In this document: positions 49,553-59,402 of the stretch, piece after piece
Layout: each line of letters begins with the position of its first letter
How positions within the stretch are numbered: the first letter of the stretch is position 1
Origin: Astrocystis sublimbata
Taxonomy: Eukaryota; Ascomycota; Sordariomycetes; Xylariales; Xylariaceae
Direction of reading: 5' to 3'
Assembly: GCA_022453515.1 (NCBI GenBank)
Contig: JAJNNY010000018.1
Span: forward strand, 372,001-436,000
DNA: 64,000 bases
The notes under the pieces: model-generated
What the model saw: only the letters and a program-made list of their open reading frames with translations
Database searches by the model: none
What the model was told of the DNA's origin: nothing
Translations under genes and position numbers: made by a program

Positions 49553-49618
49553 GCCGGCCGGCCGGCCGGCGGGTACGGGTACGGGTACGGGTACGGTACG
49601 GGTGCGGGCTCGGGTACG
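49553..49618. repeat. (GGCC)n followed by (GGGTAC)n tract
   Basis: A perfect alternation of GCCGGCC units (49553-49570) runs directly into about eight copies of a G3TAC hexamer with slight decay (49571-49618). It lies in AT-neutral intergenic DNA. Confidence 0.9.
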
Positions 49619-50756
49619 TAAGATAGGGTTTAAACTCGCATGCAGTCGGCAACTGGGTGCCGGTTGTTGCATTATCGCTTCGAATGCAGCGAGACGAGAA
49701 GAAGTCTGGACTTCTTGTCATCTCTCTGCAGAGAGCAGAAACTTATTGCCTCTAAACCTTGGACACGATCTTGCTTCTAGCTATAAGATGACCAACGTGG
49801 CCGTCGGCGTCGTGTCACGTCTGCATAGATGTTGCGCGAGAGACTCTACGACCAGATAATCTACTACATATCGGGGGAGTATGCGAAAATACTGGTCAGC
49901 ATTCAAATGAGCTGCTATCTAGCGCACCTGTCGTATCTGTCCAAGCTGGTCTTTATATCCTAGTGTATGTGTATCAAAGCTAGTTACGATGCCTTGGTAG
50001 TGATGACCAACGTTGGGCATTCAGCTCAGCACGTTGCCCTGAGCAAATTGTTTTCGCAGTCGAGCCCTTGAATACGACGGTGTCCACTCTGCAGTGTACA
50101 CGCTGGTAACTGCGACCTTTGACTTCCACGCCTATGCGTACGAACTCGTGTAGTTCGTTGAATCATGGCACATTCCGAACACTGGTCCGAAAGAACTTGA
50201 ACAGTGAGCGGCAGCGTCATCCACTGAAGCTTTGCGAGGTTCTCGTCCATGTCCAATTCCTCAACTACTCGTATTTCTATGCCGCGAAGGCCGAAGGTAG
50301 TGACGCAGACTGCCTGCTCGCAGATTGCCCTGAAGCTGGAGATCATGCAACCTCAGCAGCAAGAGCTCCCAGAGCCAAGCGCCTGTAGATTGTCGTCAGC
50401 TGCAAGTATTGGAGTTGCTACAGTTCGTGTCTCGTATCGACGAGCCAACTTTTGAAGATTGTCGAACCAATAGTACTGCTATAGTTTGCTACCAAGAGAG
50501 GTTGTTCTCTCAAATGTTTTGCACAATATCAGGCCATATTCATTGCGATTCAAATCAATCCAAATCATGTGTAGCACCTGGTAGGCCGTTGCACTGTAGA
50601 GACGGCAATTGATATTTGCGGCTCCTTCTGCAATCCGGCAACAAGGATGATATCATGCGTGTATGCGTGTATCCGAAGCGAGTCTTCTGATACCTGTGGC
50701 ATTATCGGGCGTTGAGCTAAAGTACGACCAATGTACACAGCAATAGGCTCACGGCC

Positions 50757-51227
50757 TCACTCGCCCACAATCATTGTGCAACCTCGCGGCCCAACCCAGA
50801 CCTCGTGAACTCGTCGGGCCTCGACATCAACACGGTCGCCGGCCTTGTAGGTGGTCTTGCTCGGGTGGGGATCATTGGGGTAGGTGACGGTGAACTGGCC
50901 GTCCACGATCAGATGAGTGGTCACGGTATTGTGGCTGAGATTCGGTGGATGGTAAGCAGATGGTTCTCATGGTTCTCCGTGAAGCTACCGTGCTCCTCGA
51001 AGGCCGTGAAAAAAGCGAAAAAAAGCCAAGGTCGTACCTACCTATGCGGGCTGTAGTGTGCGTTGCTGTGGGTTAGTCAGGCCACGAGTGGTCAGCAAGC
51101 CTCATTTAAGTCTCGGCACCAGGCGGGTTGCGACGTACGGACCATCTGTCCAGCTGAAGACATCCCGAAATCCCCAAGAACGCACCTCGTCCTCGTAGTC
51201 TCGGAGGGTCTTGGTTGCGGAGGCCAT
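50757..51227 (-). CDS. Small single-domain cupin protein with a 24-nt micro-exon
   Basis: Minus-strand exons 51227-51139, 51065-51042 and 50934-50757 give a 96-aa protein; all junctions are in phase. The first intron has a strong CTGACTAAC branch site and CCCACAG end, the second starts GTAGGT and ends TCTCAG. Only this splicing recreates the cupin metal-binding HxH: the micro-exon supplies NAHYSPH and the third exon continues SHNTVTTH. The rest is YPNDPHPSKTTYKAGDRVDVEARRVHEVWVGPRGCTMIVGE, with the second cupin motif and its His. Such small fungal cupins are common and their substrate unknown; a metal-dependent isomerase or oxygenase is possible. Start MASATKTLRDYEDEVRSWGF has no targeting signal. 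Expressed away from PLC, whose start is 2.1 kb away. Confidence 0.87.
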
Positions 51228-53334
51228 GGTGGTTGAGGGACAGACAAGTGGGCGCAGTTCGTTGCCTTGATGCCTCGTCAATTGCGGGGTGCACGATTGG
51301 ATGTCGGGATCAATCACTCGACGGTCCGGTGAGACATTCAGGAACAGTGTGTTAGCTGTAAGTATGTATGCGAGCGGCGAGGTATGCAGGTAGCATATGT
51401 CGCAGATGGCGATGTGGGTGTGGTGTGTGGCAGTGAGGGAACGATGCAACCCTCCTCCCCAAGCTCCCCCCCCCATCTTCATACCCCGACCCAAGGACAG
51501 CGTCGGGTGACGTCGTTGAGTGGTGGAAGGCGGGTTAGCTTCGTTGTTCTCAGAAGCTTGTGATTTAGCTTGAACCTAGCCCCTAGGTAGCCCCCTAGGT
51601 ACATTCCCAGTCTAAGTACAGGTGTAAGTCAGTTCTCAAGAAGTAGAACAACACTGGCGAAGGGAGACTAGCATCAAGTCCAGTCGAACCATTGTCGAAA
51701 CCAGGCCAGACCAGACCAGACCCAGTCACCCAGTCTTTACTCGTCTTTACAATTGCACTGGTGTGTGCTGGCGAGCTGGTCCAATCGAGGAAACAGGACA
51801 AATTCGAGGTGGTCATCAATGGCAGTGCCTGCACCTCCTGCATCTCCTGCAATGACCAGCCCCCGCCCAATCCGCAGCATTGAAACTACTGTAAGTTGAC
51901 ATGCGTTGGGACAAACATCGAATCATTCTCCTGAGTCGTGTGCTCGTCGTGTTTACGGAGTGCCATTGAAACCAAAGAAATTGCGATGCATTGACCGAGG
52001 CCCTGAAGCATTGTCATGCTAGCCCACACGTTGTTGATCATCTCTCAAGACGTGCTCGTTCTCCATTCGAACCACTGAACTTGCTGCTGGACTCGACTAT
52101 TTTTATCTGCCTGTCCCCGTGCACTGCTCGAGCCCTGCCAAAGCTAATCCAGTGGGCACTGTGCTTGGCTGGCTACAGTAAGGTTGGCTAGCGAGGCTAG
52201 GTGCCGCTCAAGTACAGCACAGGTACTCCACTTCTGCACAGGTACTTTAGGATAGTCTCCTTTCGGCCCCCAACCAATCAAAATCTGGCTCGCTTTTCCG
52301 GGCTTCAATGTGATTGGTTCACTGGAGAACGGTACAGCGCCGACTCGTCGTCGATCTGATCCTTGTCGACTGGCTTAGCGCACCCAACGTACTGTTTGTC
52401 GAAACAGAAAACTACTCGTACCTCTCGCCTCCTATCAATCGACGTGGTTCCAATCTTGTATGTCGGAAGGTATGCGTAGCTGAGTGCAAGATAGAAGTGC
52501 TCCAGGGCTGTATATGAGTTTTCCAAGGTCTAATAACATAGACTCAATCAACGGGTAGCTTGTTGCTTGGTGCCGAGTATTCTCTCCCGAAACAAGCTTG
52601 CATTGATCTGTACCTATCATCGCCTTTCCTCCCCCGGCCTTGTGGTTAGCAGAGTGTTTTAGCAGACGATAGAGCGACTTGGTAGCCGATGGCGAGATGG
52701 TGCTTGACAATGGTTATTGTTGATGCTGCAGCCCTTGGTGTATGTGGTGGGGTTGGTACCCGTGGCGTGCCCGTGGAGCTGGGTCTCCCAGGCAAGGCCA
52801 GACTCCAAGTGCTGACCAGCTGGGCCCGCTAGCGCTGAGAATGGGGCTAGCCCGCAGCTGAACTGCCCTAAAGCCCCTGCTAGCACCCTGTCCAGACGGT
52901 ATCGCTGGCTTGAAGAGGAAGTAAGCCTTACGCAGTACCCACTCACGTACCTCAGCACTGGTGCTTAGCAGCCATCTCTCCCCATCGCATCGCTACCAGC
53001 TCGCCAGCTCGCCAGCACTGCACCATCTCTCAGTCCCTATTCCTACCTAAGTACCATAGTATTCAGTATCCTAGCCGTCAATTTTCTCTCCCTCCTCCGT
53101 TCGACGTCAGCAGCACCAGCTTCTTTTCCCAAGCTCACGTTGATTTCATGTTTCCGACAGGACCTCTGATGTGTCACTCACCTCGCCATCGACTATGACA
53201 TTCTTCGTGCGACGTCAAGCCCCTGTCATCTGGCGCTTGTCTTACTTGCAGGCCATATTACAAGCTCCAAGGCCCTGACCACACCGTATATTATTGCTTC
53301 GTTGCCGGTCTTAGCTCGGCCAACGTCACTCATC
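51228..53334. other. Divergent intergenic region upstream of cupin and PLC
   Basis: About 2.1 kb without a supported gene. It includes a C8 run at 51467-51474, CCTAGG motifs at 51581-51600, an inverted CCAAT pair (listed separately) and a pyrimidine-rich leader from about 53000 to the PLC start. Confidence 0.5.
52272..52319. promoter_or_regulatory. Inverted pair of CCAAT boxes
   Basis: AACCAATCA (52272-52280) and its exact inverse TGATTGGTT (52311-52319) lie 30 bases apart, about 1.0 kb upstream of the PLC start. CCAAT is the binding site of the fungal HAP/CBC complex. Function here is inference. Confidence 0.35.
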
Positions 53335-55738
53335 ATGTGTATCACGGTATGTTTTACCGCAGTCCTACCTCTCCTACTACCCACCTGTCTTCGATTTTGC
53401 TTACTTGAACCTTGGTTTTAGTGCTTCAAGATGCCGAAACGCCTGACCCGAGGCCCAGCCGAACCGTCGCCGAGTCGCCGCGTTACCTTCAACGTCCACG
53501 GCACCGAAGCTATCTCCTCGCTCAAACGTGCTCTGAACATTGGCCTCTTCATTGCGCCTACCGTCATACACCTACAAGGCGACGGCGTCTCTGGCGGCGA
53601 GACAAAGGATATCTACTTGAGTGCTGCTATCCAGCGCTCCCTTCGAAAGCTCTATGTCGAACTATGTCGAGGCGATACCACACTGTCACGGAAACGTCTG
53701 CAGAACTTTTTGGAGGCAGAGCAGGGCGAACCATCCGACAAAGTCTCCGCGGCACTCACTCGCGAAACCTACCTTTTCGAACATTTTCTTGAAGTGTGGT
53801 GGATACAATTTGGCCTAGAATTCGAACGACCAGTCTCTGTCGCCGACAAGGATCTGACAAAACCTATCAGTAATTACTTCATCGACAGTAGCCATAACAC
53901 ATACCTGACCGGCCACCAATTCAGCGGCAAAGCCACGACAGAAACATATAAACGTGCCCTTCGCCAAGGGTGCCGATGTGTGGAGATTGACGTTTGGAAC
54001 AATGATACCGCCCCGTCCCCTGAGAAGTCCCTGGCAGGGTCTGTCACGAGATCGGAGCACTCCCAGATCTTCTCGATGAATGGCTTACACACAGCCGCGG
54101 CCCATGTGAAATCCGCTGTGGATAACAAGATCGAGCAGACGAGGCAGTTCCTCGGCGTCGAAAAAGCTCACAGCCACAGTCCGAGATGCAGTAAGTTCGA
54201 CGTCTCAGACCCATCGCCACGTTGCGAGAAAGGCCTCGCTCTTGACCGCGCAATCACCAATGAAAGAACACATATCGAGAAACCTTCGAGAGGGTGGGAA
54301 GTGCTACCCTACGACGAGCCAATTGTCATGCATGGTTTCACCATGAACCAACCTATTGGATTCCGTCAAGTATGCAAGGCAGTTCGTGAGGCTGCGTTCG
54401 AAACATCAAATCTCCCAGTTATCATCAGTCTTGAAGTGCATGCCCTTGCTGAACAGCAAGAGAGTATGGTTCGAATCATGAAGGAGGAATGGGCTGGAGT
54501 GCTTGTCGAGCAACCTCATGAGTCATGCCCCACAGATCGTATGCCGAGGCTCGGGGAGCTGCTTGGTAAGATCCTCGTCAAGGTTAAGAAGGGATCTCTA
54601 AGTACAGAGAGTTCAATGACCATTGGCTCGCTGTCACCAAAAATCGTGGTTGTGGATGATGAAACCGTCTCCGGGTCCGAGGATGACCGATCAAGCAAAA
54701 GACCACCACCAAAAGTGCCCATATGTGAGAACCTCAGCAACCTGGCTGTTTACACTCATAGCGAGCATTTCGTCAACTCGAACTCATTCACCTCCAAGAC
54801 TCCTTCGCATATCTACTCCATAGCCGAGAACAAAATTCTGGATCTGTGGGAAACAAAACGGGAGGAGCTTTTCACGCACAATCGAGACTTCTTCATGCGA
54901 GTGTACCCCAAGGTCATTCGTATCAATTCATCGAACCCCGACCCTTCGCTGTTTTGGCGCAAAGGCGTCCAGATGGTGGCGATGAATTGGCAGAAGTGGG
55001 ATGAGGGCATGATGATCAACAAAGCCATGTTCTCGGGTGAGCATGGCTGGGTCCTCAAACCGACCGGATATCGCAGCGATGATGCGGAACTCGACGGTCA
55101 AACCACTCATGCTACCTACCAGATCTTTGATCTCATCATTACGGTCCTGGCAGGCCAATACATCCCACTTCCTGAGGGCATGCCACGCAACAGGTCACAC
55201 GCATTCCGACCTGTAGTGAAGTGCGAACTCCACGTAGAGAAGGCAGATGAGCGGCCAGGGAGCTTCGGCGAAGGGGGTAACAAGTCGCGTCCTGTCGAAT
55301 GGAAACAGCAGACGGGCGCCGGGAAGACCGATCATCCGGAATTTGGCGTGAAGCATCGGGAACTCTGCTTTAAGGGCGTCCACAAAATCGAGGAGTCTCT
55401 CAGCTTCGTCAGGTAAGATACTTTCAATTATGTTGGGCATCGATGTTTCGCGCCTCCCTTTCCATTTTGCCGCCTCCTCTCACCCGCAATATTTTCATCC
55501 CTATTTTCATCCCTATTTTCATCCCTCGCTAACCATCCATATGTGTAGGCTTCGAGTTGAGCACGAACAATCTCATTTTCCTTCGCTGAAAGACAACCTA
55601 GCAGGCTGGGCATGCGTCCGCCTTGACCGCTTGGCGGCTGGCCATCGACTCATACCCCTTCAGGATCCCAATGGCAACGAATCTAAGGGCGTTTTATTGG
55701 TGAAGGTCCTCAAAAACTACCGGAATGCATCGCCCTGA
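53335..55738 (+). CDS. Phosphoinositide-specific phospholipase C, delta type
   Basis: Hydrolyses PIP2 to IP3 and diacylglycerol; calcium-dependent, peripheral membrane. Exons 53335-53346, 53422-55412 and 55549-55738 join in phase to give 730 aa; the four-codon first exon (MCIT) is optional because an ATG at 53431 is in frame. No PH domain is visible. An EF-hand-like helical region (about 70-125) precedes the X half of the catalytic barrel: IDSSHNTYL (catalytic His near 162), CRCVEIDVW, then, after an insert of roughly 100 residues, EPIVMHGFT (second His) and LPVIISLE. The Y half has NLAVYTHSEHF, YPKVIRINSSNPDP and QMVAMNWQKWDEGMMINKAMF. The C2 domain runs from about FDLIITVLAG to the end, with its last strands in exon 3. 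All core catalytic residues look intact. The last intron holds three exact 12-nt repeats. Confidence 0.95.
55490..55525. repeat. Three exact 12-nt tandem units inside the last PLC intron
   Basis: TATTTTCATCCC occurs three times head to tail, ending 24 nt before the acceptor of the 136-nt intron. Confidence 0.95.
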
Positions 55739-58460
55739 CACCCTCACTCATTCTTACCAGTCAGAGGGTTTCCTCCGCATTATTTGCATTGCATCGCATG
55801 TAGGGCGCTAAAACGTCTTACCTGCGCACTACCTTGGCATTGCTTGCGACCCGTGCAACCATGACTCGCGGTGCGTCTTGCCAACCTACTTCGCGAAACT
55901 ATCCCATAAACAGTACGGAGAGAACCTTCCTCTCGCTGCATACATTTCCGCATTAGTGCAGACTTGCAAATTTCTTTTTGTCGATAAGCAACTGTTTTTC
56001 GGAGTTACATGACAGCATACATGATTTGGGATACCCTGATGGCGGCCGATGGCTCCATCACGCCGCTCGCATTTAAAATTTCATTGGATTCGTACGACCT
56101 ATCTTCAGACATCGGATATAGAAAAATGGGAAGAGAAACAGGAATGGTCTTCAAAGACACGGTCTTCACAGAGGCGGCATGAATGACTATAGAATATCTA
56201 TGTAAAGTATACTTTACCAATCAAGACATGATTATTACAAGAACAGTAAAGCACCGGCATCGACCACAACCGCCTTTTGTGAGCAATCATGAGCGCAATC
56301 CCATCGATTTGGGCTCATACTTCGTCCATGGCATGACCAGGGCCATCCGACGGGTTTTCGGTTTTTCGTAGATGTGTCCTGCATCGCAGTTGGCTGGCTA
56401 TGTCTGATAAGGTCCTGTTGTGTTATGTTGCCTCTTGAGTTTCTCATGTGCACAGGAGGCCCAATTCACGGTGCACAGCGTCGTGCCACACCCATGTGCC
56501 CGCCGGTGCCCAAGGGGATGTACATGCCTCATTGGTATAGCTTGCATCGAAGTCGTACATCCGTACGTAGCACGAGCAGGGAAAGGCGTAAGGAAAGAAA
56601 GGGCGGACTTGCTTGCTTTCTCTGCTCTTAGACTTCTGTGGCTGTCATTGATTGCTCAACATATCAGCGTGTCTGTGCGCCGTGTCGCGTGGCACATGGT
56701 AGGTAGATAGGTAAGTTAGTAGGTAAGGGAAGCTTTCACCATCACACTTTGTGTGATGGAAATGGGGGTGTGAATGGGGCTGTTGCTGTGCGGTGCAATG
56801 GCCCGGGTAGCTGCGTTGAGGTGTTCCTTTCGGGTATGTCGATGCGAGCCTTCGTGGGTGTATGTAGTGTTGTGTGTAGTTCCCCATTTTCCCCTTCACT
56901 TGTGATGAATGAAGTGGGCTGATATATGTATATAGGCACCTGACGGAATGTTTTCCCGGACAAAGTGATAGGTCTACTAACATGGCTTATCGTATGGCGA
57001 GACTGAGAAGTTGAGCGAGCCAAGAGACACGAAATGATGGACTCTTTACTGGTTACAACAGACTTGTCTATTTGTTCGCTTGGGAGTTTTGTGGTATCCC
57101 ATGCTGTGACGAGCAGTGCGAGAGGCTCGGCTCGGGAACGAAGGATGAATGGGCTGACTCCTGTCCCGTCGGGTGGAAGCATTGCATCTTGTACTTGTTG
57201 CCAAGACTATCACTGATACGCGGGTATAGCTTCTCCCTACGTTCTGCACTCGTTGTGTTGGCTATTGATCGACTCGAGGGTCAAATGTCCATTGGGTATC
57301 CGACAATAAGTTCATGCAAGATTTCGGTACGTGAAGGGGGCGTTACGGGTCATGTAATGCTACACTTACGCATCCGGCTCCCCGATCATTACCTTATTTG
57401 CTCCAAAGCCATGACGATGGTTCGATGAATTATCAGCCAAACTCGGAACTTTGTAGGCAAATATGCAGAGCTGTTCAGGATGAATCAAAGCGCGGTCTAG
57501 CTCCTGAAGCACATAATCATACATTTCGGCCAAGTGCTGTTCCCAGCGCCTCCCGTTGTCCTGGTCTTGGCATTCCTCGTGTTTTGATCGATTTCCCTGA
57601 GCTACAAGTGATGTCAGGACTACCACACTGACTGCAGGACACCTCCTGTCTCGGACTTTCGTCGGTACGACTCTCGGCGATGGTCCCCAATCATGTTGGC
57701 ATACCGAAGCATCCTCCAAAGCATTGCAAGAGTAGCACGACCATGTGATCATTGCTGTATGTCGTCGATCCTCACAGCTGCGATATTGATATGATCATGT
57801 GACCATCGTCTTGAGCCTATGATTATTCAGGGCGGCTGTCGCGGTTAAACTTACGCTTTGAGTTGCTACAGAATCAGAATTGTTGGTTGCTGTGTGGTGC
57901 CTCGGCTAGTCCTGGCAACCACCTTCATGCAGATCGTTAGCCAGGGGGCCGATCTGATAGTCGGGACTCATTGATCCATATCACACGTGTGCAACCCTTC
58001 TCCCATCAAGAGTGCTTTCACAGCATTGTTGCTAGTGCTTAAACAGCCTTATAGTCGAGGAGCTGAAGTCTTTTCATATTTGTAAAAGCGCGTTTACATA
58101 GACAAGTTTTGATTTGGTGCTGAGATAAGCTTGAAAGTGGGTTAGGGAACCAGCATGATGGAGGGGTTCATAACGGCTTAAGTTGTGAGCAGTTAAGGGA
58201 CCTTGGCATCTTGGGTGCGTGTGATAGATGAGCTTCCAGCTCAAATGCCCCTCATTCGCAAGCTTGCTGATCCCTTCAATACCTAATCTGGAGTTGCCTA
58301 GGTTTCTCGGGTTGCAGTGACGTACGACAACACCCACTATTACTAAGAATCAAACGGAAGCATCAACCATGCGATAGTACATGCCCGAAGTTGTTTTAGA
58401 GTTGGGCATCATGGGGAAGCCTCTAAGTGTCGGTAAGCGATGGGAAACATTGGTGACATA
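55739..58460. other. 2.7-kb region without a firmly supported gene
   Basis: Downstream of PLC. The best open frame is on the minus strand at 57366-57752: its middle (RRWEQHLAEMYDYVLQELDRALIHPEQLCIFAYKVPS is about 57430-57540) has protein-like composition, but no start, splice partner or family was found. Another minus frame at 58074-58337 is equally unplaced. The region could carry decayed genes. Confidence 0.4.
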
Positions 58461-58754
58461 TGTTACATACTGGGGGGCTGGACCCCCAGCACATATCACC
58501 GAGCCGGACATACTTGAATTGTTGGAATGCTAGGTGTCTCGAGGTGTCTCGCCGACTAAGGGGTCCCTAGTCACCGAGGAAGGTAGTCTCTGTATAATTA
58601 TGCCGCGTGGCATGGGGGAATGGACAGGAGTCTTTAACCCTACCTCGGTACTCCTGAAAGCTATGAAAAAGATGGACTAATTATTAGGAAACATCACACA
58701 GTCGGTTTGTTTGTAAGATAGGTATAATAATGATGATGCCTTCAATATACAATA
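58461..58754. mobile_element. Candidate solo LTR
   Basis: A segment beginning TGTTA is bounded by the exact 5-bp direct repeat ACATA (58456-58460 and 58755-58759). A GC-rich hairpin CTGGGGG/CCCCCAG lies near its start (58470-58490) and a TATA-like TGTATAATTATG in its middle, as in fungal LTRs. The end reads CAATA rather than a clean CA, or TAACA if the target repeat is ignored, so the boundaries are uncertain. No internal retrotransposon sequence is present. Confidence 0.35.
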
Positions 58755-58938
58755 ACATACAGGGGTCTCCTGCATAGCCTTCGGGTAATGCTCTCGGTTG
58801 ATCGTCAACTGAGGACGAACATCTGGAGAAGTGAGTTAGGAGTTCATTGATTGTATGATGTGCGATGACACCTTGCCAATCTGGCACGATGACCAAGAAT
58901 GCATGCCAGCCTTCGCTGCTAATGGAGCATGCAGAGGT
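58755..58938. other. Spacer between the candidate LTR and the MITE
   Basis: Short stretch with no recognisable feature. Confidence 0.4.
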
Positions 58939-59402
58939 CGGATGTAACATGTCGGTTTCTGGAACCTTAGGTCCTAACTATACGAACCTTAAACTAGCAT
59001 GCTTTAGGTAATGATTTCCCTACATTTTCACAGAAAATAGATCTCGATATACCAGTACATATACAAAGTTAAAACCCTTAATTAGAATAATTATTTAAAA
59101 AGAAAAAAAAAGAAAAGCTAAGTATTTATAAAGCATAGAGAGTTAGGGAACAATATATAGACCTCTATTAAATCTATAGCCTAATATTTTTATTTTTAAA
59201 TATTTTATATACTTAAGTCTTTAAGTAGATCTACTTTTGGGCTACCTCTAGGTAGCCCCTCTAGCGGCCTTTGTCTGCCGCTTTGAACAGCCAATCGTTA
59301 GACTCCCAGAGGCCTTTTGCCCCACAAGTTGCCTTTCTGGGTACTAGTTAAGGTTCGTATAGTTGGGACCTAAGGTTCCAGAAACCGACGTGCGGATGTA
59401 AC
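58939..59402. mobile_element. Mutator-like MITE with 10-bp target-site duplication
   Basis: A 444-bp element (58949-59392) is flanked by the exact 10-bp direct repeat CGGATGTAAC (58939-58948 and 59393-59402). Its ends are inverted repeats of about 45 bp, from GTCGGTTTCTGGAACC inward to ACTAG, differing by one substitution and one indel; two to three unmatched bases lie outside each. The core is very AT- and TpA-rich with long A runs (59096-59116), and no protein frame is present. Long terminal repeats plus a 9-11 bp duplication are the signature of Mutator-like elements; the AT-rich core would fit repeat-induced point mutation. Confidence 0.78.

Larger units (their letters stand above)
46566..50756. 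other. 4.2-kb gene-poor region with simple repeats
   Basis: No supported gene. A 93-codon minus frame at 47289-47570 has protein-like composition and a possible intron near its end, but no partner exon. A minus frame at 50026-50346 (middle part GLRGIEIRVVEELDMDENLAKLQW) is similarly suggestive without a model. CATA and CCAT microsatellites and a GGCC/GGGTAC tract are listed separately. Confidence 0.4.

Noticed and set aside
49494..49859. 121-codon plus frame over the GGGTAC tract
   Set aside because: The frame is opened by the repeat (GTGTGT protein) and flanks are not protein-like.
50934..51139. Single-intron model of the cupin with donor GTCCGT
   Set aside because: It would destroy the HxH site and use a poor donor; the micro-exon model has strong branch and splice sites and restores the motif.
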